From positions 1-64,000 of the forward strand of contig NZ_LHZC01000047.1 in NCBI RefSeq assembly GCF_001580615.1: DNA of 64,000 bases, given 5' to 3'. Source of the stretch: Acetobacter malorum. GTDB taxonomy: Bacteria; Pseudomonadota; Alphaproteobacteria; Acetobacterales; Acetobacteraceae. Under the pieces are notes generated by a model. The model did not search any database, was not told the origin of the DNA, and saw only the letters and a program-made list of their open reading frames with translations. Both the position numbers and the translations under genes were made by a program. Position 1 is the first letter of the stretch, and every line of letters begins with the position of its first letter. Of this stretch, positions 57,968 to 64,000 are shown one piece after another.

Positions 57968-58912
57968 ATGGCGCTAGGTTTTTTTTCACGGCTCAAGAAG
58001 GGCCTCTCCCGCTCAACGCAGAAGCTGGGCGGTGGCCTCACATCCGTCTTCACCAAGCGCAAGCTGGATGATGAGGCGCTTGAAGAGCTGGAAGACCTGC
58101 TGATTACGGCAGACCTCGGCCCTGCTGTGGCAGAGCGCATTATCGACTCGTTCCGCCGCACCCGCTTCGGCACGGAAGTGACGGATGAGGAAATCCGCAC
58201 CGCTCTGGCAGATGAAATTGCCAGCGTGCTGGAACCGGTCGCCATCCCGTTTGAGCCGGACCCGGCGCATAAGCCGCATGTGGTGCTGGTGGTAGGCGTG
58301 AATGGCGTGGGGAAAACCACCACCATTGGCAAGATGGCCCGCTCTTTCAGCGATCAGGGCAAGAAAGTGATGATGGTGGCGGGCGATACCTTCCGCGCCG
58401 CTGCCGTGGAGCAGTTGCAGGTGTGGGGTGAGCGCACCGGCTGTCAGGTGATTGCCGGGGCACCCAATGCGGATGCTGCCGGTCTGGCGTTTGAAGGCCT
58501 GAAGCGCGCCAAGGCGCAGGATGCGGACCTGCTGTTTGTGGATACGGCGGGCCGTTTGCACAACAAAAGCGCGCTGATGGAAGAGCTGGCCAAAATTATT
58601 CGCGTCATGCGGAAATTTGATGAGACCGCACCCCATTCTGTTCTGCTGGTGCTGGATGCCACCACCGGGCAGAACGCCATGGAGCAGGTGCGCGTGTTCC
58701 GTGAGCTGGTGAATGTGACCGGCCTTGTGGTCACCAAACTGGATGGCTCGGCCCGTGGCGGCATTGTGGTGGCGCTGGCGGATAGCTTCGGTTTGCCGGT
58801 GCACGCCGTGGGTGTTGGGGAGCAGGTGGAAGATCTCCGGCCCTTCTCCGCGCAGGACTTTGCCAGGGGGCTGGTCGGCTCGGCTGAAGCTGAGGCCGAA
58901 ACCGCATCCTGA
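57968..58912 (+). CDS. ftsY: Signal recognition particle receptor FtsY
   Basis: The 314-residue SRP GTPase receptor docks ribosome-nascent chains to SecYEG. The N domain is followed by the G domain with GVNGVGKT (110-117), DTFRAAA and DTAGR, and TKLDGSARGG. The acidic A domain of enterobacterial FtsY is absent; the protein begins MALGFFSRLKKGLSRS. The ATG at 57968 is one base after the mtaB stop. Confidence 0.97.
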   Translation: MALGFFSRLKKGLSRSTQKLGGGLTSVFTKRKLDDEALEELEDLLITADLGPAVAERIIDSFRRTRFGTEVTDEEIRTALADEIASVLEPVAIPFEPDPAHKPHVVLVVGVNGVGKTTTIGKMARSFSDQGKKVMMVAGDTFRAAAVEQLQVWGERTGCQVIAGAPNADAAGLAFEGLKRAKAQDADLLFVDTAGRLHNKSALMEELAKIIRVMRKFDETAPHSVLLVLDATTGQNAMEQVRVFRELVNVTGLVVTKLDGSARGGIVVALADSFGLPVHAVGVGEQVEDLRPFSAQDFARGLVGSAEAEAETAS

Positions 58913-58988
58913 CGCAGGCGGAAGAGTCCGTTAGTGCGCTTTTTTTGCATGCGTGACGGATTTTCCGCTCAGTGCTACGGATGCTTCC

Positions 58989-59017
58989 TTGACAGGATAT
59001 GGCAGCGCCGTTAGCAA
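58989..59017 (+). promoter_or_regulatory. Promoter of the atp (F0) operon
   Basis: A perfect -35 TTGACA (58989-58994), 17-bp spacer and TAGCAA (59012-59017), 30 bp before the atpI ATG. Confidence 0.55.
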
Positions 59018-59046
59018 GCGCCTGCACCCTTCTGGGAGTGCGAAGT

Positions 59047-59346
59047 ATGGGTGAAGACAGCGACGAGTCTTTTGCTAAGCGATTGAGAGAGGCAGAACGC
59101 CGCTCCGGTCGGGTAGAAGAGGATGAAAAAGCCAGTAAGTCTGAGAAGGATGAACTGTCCCTCCCGGCACTGGCGCTCAGAGCCGGGACGGAAATGATTT
59201 CCGCACTGGTGGTTGGGGTTGCTGTGGGGTGGGGACTGGACCGTTGGTTCCATACCCGCGCTATTTTCCTGATTATCTTCGCGCTGATGGGCGGAAGTGC
59301 AGGAGTGCTGAATGTCTGGCGGCTGGTAAAGCCACCGGAACAGTGA
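59047..59346 (+). CDS. atpI: ATP synthase protein I (AtpI)
   Basis: The 99-residue protein has a charged N-terminus and two membrane helices (about 45-68 and 75-93), with a Gly-rich first helix, as in AtpI/YqgF-type F0 assembly factors. AtpI assists c-ring assembly or Mg uptake. ATG 59047 follows GGGAG at normal spacing; the longer frame from 58999 covers the promoter and is rejected. Confidence 0.85.
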   Translation: MGEDSDESFAKRLREAERRSGRVEEDEKASKSEKDELSLPALALRAGTEMISALVVGVAVGWGLDRWFHTRAIFLIIFALMGGSAGVLNVWRLVKPPEQ

Positions 59347-59404
59347 GTTGGAAAGCTGAAGGCCCGGCAGGATAGTCCGGGCACAGTGGAGTAGGAGAAC
59401 GGTT

Positions 59405-60154
59405 TTGGCGGGCGGTTCCAGTATCGACGTACTTGGTCAGTTCGAGCTTCATCCCGTTCTCGGCGGGCTTGGTGAGGCACTGCGCTTCAGTCAGTCACCT
59501 CTCTACATGATCCTGGCTGCGTGCCTGGTTCTGGCGTTCCTGTATTTCGGTATGCGCCCTGCTGCTGTGGTGCCTGGTCGTTTCCAGGCTGCTGCCGAGG
59601 TGTGCTACGAATTCATTCACAGCATGGCGGTGGACACCATCGGGCCGGAAGGCACGGCGTTCTTCCCGTTCATCTTCACGCTGTTCTTCTTCATTCTGGC
59701 CGGGAACTACATCGGCCTGCTGCCTTTCTCCTTCACCTTCACCAGCCATATTGCAGTGACCCTCGGCCTTGCCGTGATGGTGTTCCTGCTGACGGTGATC
59801 GTGTCGCTCAAGGTGCAGGGCTTCCGCTTCTTCGCGCACTTCATGCCGGCTGGTGCCAGCATGTTCCTCGCGCCGCTGCTGATCCCGATTGAGATTCTGT
59901 CCTTTCTCTCTCGCCCCGTGAGCCTGTCCATCCGACTGTTTGCAAACATGGTCGCCGGACACGTCATGTTCGATATTTTCGCAAGCTTCGTCATCATGCT
60001 CGCCGGTTTTGGTGTGGTGGGTGATGTGTTTGCGATAGGGCCTATTGCCATTAACATGGCGCTGGTGGCTCTTGAGTTGCTTGTTGGTGTGCTGCAGGCC
60101 TATGTGTTTGCCATTCTGACGTGCATCTACCTGCGGGAGGCCGTGGCTCACTGA
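59405..60154 (+). CDS. atpB: ATP synthase F0 subunit a
   Basis: The 249-residue protein has five to six helices. The essential arginine is in PVSLSIRLFANMVAGH. It forms the proton half-channels facing the c ring. The start is TTG 59405 with AGGAG about 8 bases before it; no ATG or GTG fits. N-terminal IDVLGQFELHPVL is normal for the family. Confidence 0.95.
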   Translation: MAGGSSIDVLGQFELHPVLGGLGEALRFSQSPLYMILAACLVLAFLYFGMRPAAVVPGRFQAAAEVCYEFIHSMAVDTIGPEGTAFFPFIFTLFFFILAGNYIGLLPFSFTFTSHIAVTLGLAVMVFLLTVIVSLKVQGFRFFAHFMPAGASMFLAPLLIPIEILSFLSRPVSLSIRLFANMVAGHVMFDIFASFVIMLAGFGVVGDVFAIGPIAINMALVALELLVGVLQAYVFAILTCIYLREAVAH

Positions 60155-60207
60155 GCTGCTTTGCCCGTTTCGTTTGAACTGTACTTTTTAACAAGGAAGT
60201 GACTGAT

Positions 60208-60432
60208 ATGGACATCGCTGCAGCCCGGGAAATCGGTGCAGGTATCGCCGTAATCGCCCTCGCCGGCGTTGGTATCGGCCTCGGCAACATCTTTTCAACG
60301 CTGGTGAGCAGCATTGCTCGCAACCCCGCATCTCGTCCGCACGTGTTCGGTCTGGGCATGCTGGGCTTCGCGCTGACAGAAGCTATCGCGCTGTTCGCGC
60401 TTCTCATCGCGTTCCTGATCCTGTTCGTCTGA
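60208..60432 (+). CDS. atpE: ATP synthase F0 subunit c
   Basis: The 74-residue hairpin protein has helix 1 with [19 protein letters not shown], polar loop RNPASRP, and helix 2 with the proton-carrying glutamate in [12 protein letters not shown]. It forms the rotor ring. ATG 60208 has AAGGA about 10 bases upstream; the in-frame GTG 60199 is too close to the ribosome-binding site. Confidence 0.97.
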   Translation: MDIAAAREIGAGIAVIALAGVGIGLGNIFSTLVSSIARNPASRPHVFGLGMLGFALTEAIALFALLIAFLILFV

Positions 60433-60461
60433 GAAAACGGTAGGAAAAGGGAGGCCTTCCT

Positions 60462-61061
60462 GTGGGTGTCATGATGAAGATTGTCCGTGCCGGTTTACTC
60501 GCTACGGTATCCGGCGTGTCTCTTCTGGTAATGGCTGCACCTGGTGCACACGCCGCAGGGATGCCTCAGCTTGATTTTCACAACCCCCTGGTTACCGGTC
60601 AGGTAATCTGGGGTGCTGTGATCTTCCTGGGCTTTTACCTGGTGCTGAGCCAGGTAATGCTGCCGCGCGTTGGCCGCGTTCTGGAAGACCGGAGCAAGCG
60701 TATCTCGGGTGACCTTGATGTTGCGCGCTCTGCAAAACAGGATGCAGACAAAGCGGTGGCGGAACTCCAGCAGGCGCGTAAAGACGCCATGGCTGAAGCT
60801 CAGGCCAATCTGCAGAAAACGCTGGACGCTGAACAGCAGGCTGCAGATCAGAAGCTGGCAGAAATCAATGCCCGTCTTTCAGCCGAAATTGCTGACGCTG
60901 AAAAACGTATTGCTGCCGAAAAAGCTCAGGCTTTCGGTACGCTCAAAGAAATTGCTGCTGATACCACGCAGGCGCTCGTTTCTCGCCTGACAGGTGTCAC
61001 GCCCGACGCCCAGCTTGTGGCGCAGAAGGTTGACGGCGCGATCGCGCACCAGAATATCTGA
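60462..61061 (+). CDS. atpF2: ATP synthase F0 subunit b'
   Basis: The 199-residue protein has a signal-like or first hydrophobic segment ending near GAHAAG, a membrane helix (WGAVIFLGFYLVLSQVMLP) and a long charged coiled coil. It is the b' stator subunit that pairs with b in Alphaproteobacteria. GTG 60462 has GGGAGG about 6 bases before it; ATG 60471 is possible. The extra N-terminal hydrophobic stretch looks like a cleavable signal and is longer than in most b' proteins. Confidence 0.9.
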   Translation: MGVMMKIVRAGLLATVSGVSLLVMAAPGAHAAGMPQLDFHNPLVTGQVIWGAVIFLGFYLVLSQVMLPRVGRVLEDRSKRISGDLDVARSAKQDADKAVAELQQARKDAMAEAQANLQKTLDAEQQAADQKLAEINARLSAEIADAEKRIAAEKAQAFGTLKEIAADTTQALVSRLTGVTPDAQLVAQKVDGAIAHQNI

Positions 61062-61085
61062 CCGGCTCCGGGAGAACTTAAAGTC

Positions 61086-61589
61086 ATGTCTGGCATTTTT
61101 CACGAAGCAGGTTTCTGGGTCGCTGTTTCCTTCGTTCTGTTTTTCGTCTTCTTTGGCCGTAAGGTCTGGGCACCTATCGCGACTATCCTTGATAGCCGTG
61201 CCGCCCGCATCCGTCAGGAACTGGACGAATCCGCCCAGCTCCGCCGGGAAGCCGAGCAGATGCTGGAAGATGCCACGCGTGAGCGTGAGCAGGCGCTGGT
61301 TGAAGCCAAAACCATGGTTGAGCAGTCTCTGCAGCATGCTGCAGAACTGGCTGAAAAAGCCCGCGCAGAAGCAGAAGCTGCTGTGCAGCGCCATGAGCAG
61401 ATGGCACGTGACCGGATTGCTGCCGTAGAACGCGCAGCGATCAAGGAAGTGCGTCAGGCCGCTATTGACGTTGCTGTTGAAGCCGCACGCGGTGTGCTGG
61501 GTCAGTCTCTGGACCAGCAGAAGGCAGAAGCTCTGGTCGATCAGGCCATTGCCAACCTGCCGACCGCTCTTGCGCGTCACGCTGCCTGA
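61086..61589 (+). CDS. atpF: ATP synthase F0 subunit b
   Basis: The 167-residue stator protein has one N-terminal helix (GFWVAVSFVLFFVFFG) and a long coiled coil of Ala, Glu and Arg. ATG 61086 follows GGGAGAA. It ends the F0 group atpI-B-E-F'-F; the F1 genes are not in the window, as is usual for Alphaproteobacteria. Confidence 0.95.
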   Translation: MSGIFHEAGFWVAVSFVLFFVFFGRKVWAPIATILDSRAARIRQELDESAQLRREAEQMLEDATREREQALVEAKTMVEQSLQHAAELAEKARAEAEAAVQRHEQMARDRIAAVERAAIKEVRQAAIDVAVEAARGVLGQSLDQQKAEALVDQAIANLPTALARHAA

Positions 61590-61614
61590 GCGCGCGTTTG
61601 CTGATTGATCCGGC

Positions 61615-62370
61615 TTGAACGCGCTCTCTTCCTCCCGGAGTGGTGACGCTCCGGTTCTGAGCATTGTCATTGCCGTTCTCGATGAGCGGGATAACCTCCC
61701 GTTTGTCTGCCAGGAACTGGCGGAAGCCCTTGAGCATCTGCCAGAAACTGAAGTTGTTTTTGTGGATGATGGCAGCCGGGATGATACCGTAGCCATTCTC
61801 CAGAAAATGCGGACCGATGTCCTTCCCGGTCTCCGCGTTCTCTCCCATGACCATTGTTGCGGAAAATCCGCCGCTCTGCGCACCGGTATCACTGCCGCAC
61901 GTGGTGAGTGGATTGCGACCATTGATGGTGATGGTCAGGATGACCCGCGTGAACTGATTGATCTGCTACGGCTTGCCCGTTCCGCTAACGGCACGCCCCC
62001 GCTTGTGGTCGGTGTGCGGAAAAAGCGGAAAGACGGCTGGTCACGCCGGTTTGCAACTCGCTTTGCCAACGGCCTCCGCCGTCGCCTGCTGCGGGATGAA
62101 TGCCCGGATACAGGTGCGCCGATCAAACTCTTCCAGCGTGAGGCGTTTTTAAAGCTGCCTCAGTTTGAAGGGCTGCATCGCTTCCTGCCCGCACTGTTTG
62201 CGTCTTATGGCGTGCCGCTGCTGTGCCACCCGGTCAAGCATCGCCCACGCCTGCATGGGCAGTCTAAATATACCAATTTCAACCGCGCTCTGGTTGGTAT
62301 TCGCGATCTGCTGGGTGTGATCTGGCTGCGGAACCGCACTCGCCTGCCGCGCTCGGTCCGCGAATGCTAA
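61615..62370 (+). CDS. Glycosyltransferase family 2 (dolichyl/undecaprenyl-phosphate sugar synthase type)
   Basis: The 251-residue GT-A enzyme has the entry LSIVIAVLDERDNLP, VVFVDDGSRDDT and the donor/metal site IDGDGQDDP, as in DPM1- and ArnC-like enzymes. It lacks the two C-terminal membrane helices of ArnC/GtrB. It would attach a sugar from a nucleotide donor to undecaprenyl phosphate. Start TTG 61615 is the best available. It lies 25 bp after atpF with no terminator seen, and its stop overlaps the next gene. Confidence 0.85.
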   Translation: MNALSSSRSGDAPVLSIVIAVLDERDNLPFVCQELAEALEHLPETEVVFVDDGSRDDTVAILQKMRTDVLPGLRVLSHDHCCGKSAALRTGITAARGEWIATIDGDGQDDPRELIDLLRLARSANGTPPLVVGVRKKRKDGWSRRFATRFANGLRRRLLRDECPDTGAPIKLFQREAFLKLPQFEGLHRFLPALFASYGVPLLCHPVKHRPRLHGQSKYTNFNRALVGIRDLLGVIWLRNRTRLPRSVREC

Positions 62371-64000
62371 ATCCACGCTGGGGCCAGCAACGCCTGCCCG
62401 GGCGCGCGCTGGCTTTGCTCGGTTTACTCGCATTTTTCCTGTTTTTGCCGGGGCGGGCCTCCACCCCGCCGTTTGACCGTGATGAGCCGCGCTATATGGA
62501 AGCGACGGCGCAAATGCTGGAGAGCGGCAATTTTGTGGATGTCCGCTTTCAGGACAAACCCCGCTATCTGCAACCTGCCGGGATTTACTGGCTGGAAGCC
62601 GCCTCCGTTGCCGCCACAGGCACACTGAAAAGTCGTGCCGTCTGGGCGTATAGGCTGCCGTCCCTGCTGGCCATGACGGCCGCAGTGGTGCTGACGGCCT
62701 GGATGGGTGCCACGCTGTTCGGGCCAATGGCTGGGCTGGGGGCAGGGCTGTTGCTGATGGTGTCTGTGCTGGTGACGGCAGAGAACCGGATGGGCACGAT
62801 CGATTCTACTCTGCTGCTCAGTGTTCTGTTGGCGCAGGCTGGCCTGTTGCGGGCGCTGTGTGACCGTGAGGCTGCACGCCCCACGCCGTTAAGCACAGCT
62901 CTGCTCTATTGGGGCGCGATCGGGTGCGGCCTGATGTTGAAGGGTCCGGTGATTCTCATTCCGTCTTTGGCCACACTGCTGTGTCTGGCTGTTGTGGAGC
63001 GGAATTTCAGTCTGTGGCGCAGGCTGCGGCCCGCATGGGGCTGGCTGGTCTCTCTGGCCATTTTGCTTCCGTGGTGTATCGCGATTGGCGTAGTCAGTCA
63101 TGGCGAGTTTTTCCGCCGTGCTGTGGGCACCAATTTTCTGGGCAAGGTGGCCTCTGGCCAGCAGGCCCATGGTCTGCCGCCGGGTTACCACCTTCTGGTT
63201 TTCCTGATTGCGTTCTGGCCCGGCTCATTTTTTGCGGCGGCGGCTCTCCCCGCTGTCTGGAAAAGCCGGAAGCTGCTCCCAGTCAAATATCTGCTGTGCT
63301 GGATTATCCCGCACTGGGTGGTGTTTGAGGCTATCGCGACCAAACTGCCGCATTATGTGCTGCCCACTTATCCCGCCATTGCCATTCTGACCGCTGGCAT
63401 GCTGGCACAGGGAGCACCGGTCTGGGCTGGCTGGCCGCGTGCGGTCTGGGCGCGTCTGGCCTTGGGGGCTTATGGCGTGTTGTGGACCATTGCCGGCGTT
63501 GCACTGGCACTGGCCGGTCCAGTGCTGCTGTGGAAGCTGGAGCATGTGGTCTCTCCCGCAGCGCTAATTCTGGCGGGTGGGAGCCTGCCGTTGATCGCCC
63601 TGTCCGTTGTCTTCATCAGCAGGTCCGAGTTGCGGAAAGCTGTGCTGACCAGTGCCGCCTGCGCCATGCTGCTCTATACCGGGCTGTTTCTGGTGGTTGT
63701 GCCCCACCTGCAAAGCATCTGGCTGGCCCCGCGCCTGACGGCGTTGGTCGCGGCGCATCAGCCCTGTGCGCAGACAGAAGTCTCGTCCGTCTCATTTTCC
63801 GAGCCGAGCCTTGTGTTCCTGATGGGCGGCAAAGTGCATCTGGAAGGGCCAGAAGACGCTGCCCGCCGCATGCTGGGCAATGAGGCCTGTGCCATGGCAC
63901 TTGTCGATGTGCAGAAAAGCGAGGCGTTCCTCGCGACACTCGGGCCAGCCCGCAGTCGCGTGCGCACCTATGGCTCCGTGACCGGGGTGAACTATTCCAA
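62364..64000 (+). CDS. ArnT-like membrane glycosyltransferase (PMT family), cut by window end
   Basis: The frame opens at ATG 62364, overlapping the GT2 stop, and runs to the window edge (545 codons, no stop). It has a first membrane helix (LALLGLLAFFLFLPG). The catalytic-loop motif FDRDEPRYMEATAQMLES follows, with the conserved Asp-Glu of GT39/GT83 enzymes. KPRYLQPAGIYWL and about ten further helices follow. Such enzymes move a sugar from undecaprenyl phosphate to lipid A or another periplasmic acceptor. The preceding GT2 is the likely donor maker. Acceptor and sugar are unknown. Confidence 0.85.
   Translation, partial: MLNPRWGQQRLPGRALALLGLLAFFLFLPGRASTPPFDRDEPRYMEATAQMLESGNFVDVRFQDKPRYLQPAGIYWLEAASVAATGTLKSRAVWAYRLPSLLAMTAAVVLTAWMGATLFGPMAGLGAGLLLMVSVLVTAENRMGTIDSTLLLSVLLAQAGLLRALCDREAARPTPLSTALLYWGAIGCGLMLKGPVILIPSLATLLCLAVVERNFSLWRRLRPAWGWLVSLAILLPWCIAIGVVSHGEFFRRAVGTNFLGKVASGQQAHGLPPGYHLLVFLIAFWPGSFFAAAALPAVWKSRKLLPVKYLLCWIIPHWVVFEAIATKLPHYVLPTYPAIAILTAGMLAQGAPVWAGWPRAVWARLALGAYGVLWTIAGVALALAGPVLLWKLEHVVSPAALILAGGSLPLIALSVVFISRSELRKAVLTSAACAMLLYTGLFLVVVPHLQSIWLAPRLTALVAAHQPCAQTEVSSVSFSEPSLVFLMGGKVHLEGPEDAARRMLGNEACAMALVDVQKSEAFLATLGPARSRVRTYGSVTGVNYS

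Overview
The window looks like a chromosomal segment of an acetic acid bacterium (Acetobacteraceae, most likely Acetobacter). I infer this from four things: high-GC coding with alphaproteobacterial gene orders (aconitase beside ccmAB, dapF-mtaB-ftsY, a separate F0 ATP-synthase operon with a b' subunit); a circularly permuted two-piece tmRNA; SspB of the alphaproteobacterial type; and ThyX. The TCA enzymes aconitase and class I fumarase are both present. I see no insertion sequence, prophage, CRISPR array, tRNA or rRNA. Most of the window is core genome packed into short operons, and many genes are followed by GC-rich terminators.

Layout. 0-9.2 kb: end of a YfdX-like gene, SseA-type sulfurtransferase, aldo/keto reductase, ccmAB, acnA, and a polar amino-acid ABC transporter with a binding protein fused to the permease. 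9.4-13.3 kb: a LysR regulator, then a three-gene minus-strand cassette of unknown function. That cassette is centred on a membrane-anchored AAA+ protein resembling the second ATPase module of ClpB/ClpA. 13.5-19.5 kb: the translation operon rimP-nusA-ylxR/L7Ae-infB-rbfA, with a terminator-like attenuator just before the rimP start. 19.5-22.5 kb: a D-alanine catabolism unit, an Lrp-type regulator divergent from alanine racemase and DadA. 22.8-31.6 kb: a GH144-like glucanase, a VOC protein, fumarase, sspB, ssrA, an HPP protein, thyX, small exported or membrane proteins, and Mrp.

31.8-46.2 kb: OpgC-like acyltransferase, HtrA protease, FUSC protein, quinone reductase, a 37-residue Cys-rich membrane microprotein, an exported Ala/Pro-tailed protein, an OafA-like acyltransferase, ilvD, and pstCAB-phoU followed by a lipoprotein with two retropepsin-like lobes. 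46.2-64 kb: an anchored periplasmic protein, rplM-rpsI, an S10 carboxypeptidase, a tandem-repeat exported protein, a DEAD-box helicase, an outer-membrane porin, gloA, dapF-mtaB-ftsY, atpI-B-E-F'-F, and a GT2/ArnT-like glycosyltransferase pair cut by the right edge.

Genes that appear to act together: ssrA encodes the proteolysis tag that the neighbouring SspB would deliver to ClpXP; the Lrp regulator faces alr-dadA; PhoU accompanies PstCAB; and the GT2 protein could make the lipid-linked sugar used by the ArnT-like transferase. The least explained parts are the AAA+ cassette (10.36-13.28 kb), the bilobal aspartic-protease lipoprotein (45.1 kb) and the Cys-rich microprotein (37.0 kb).
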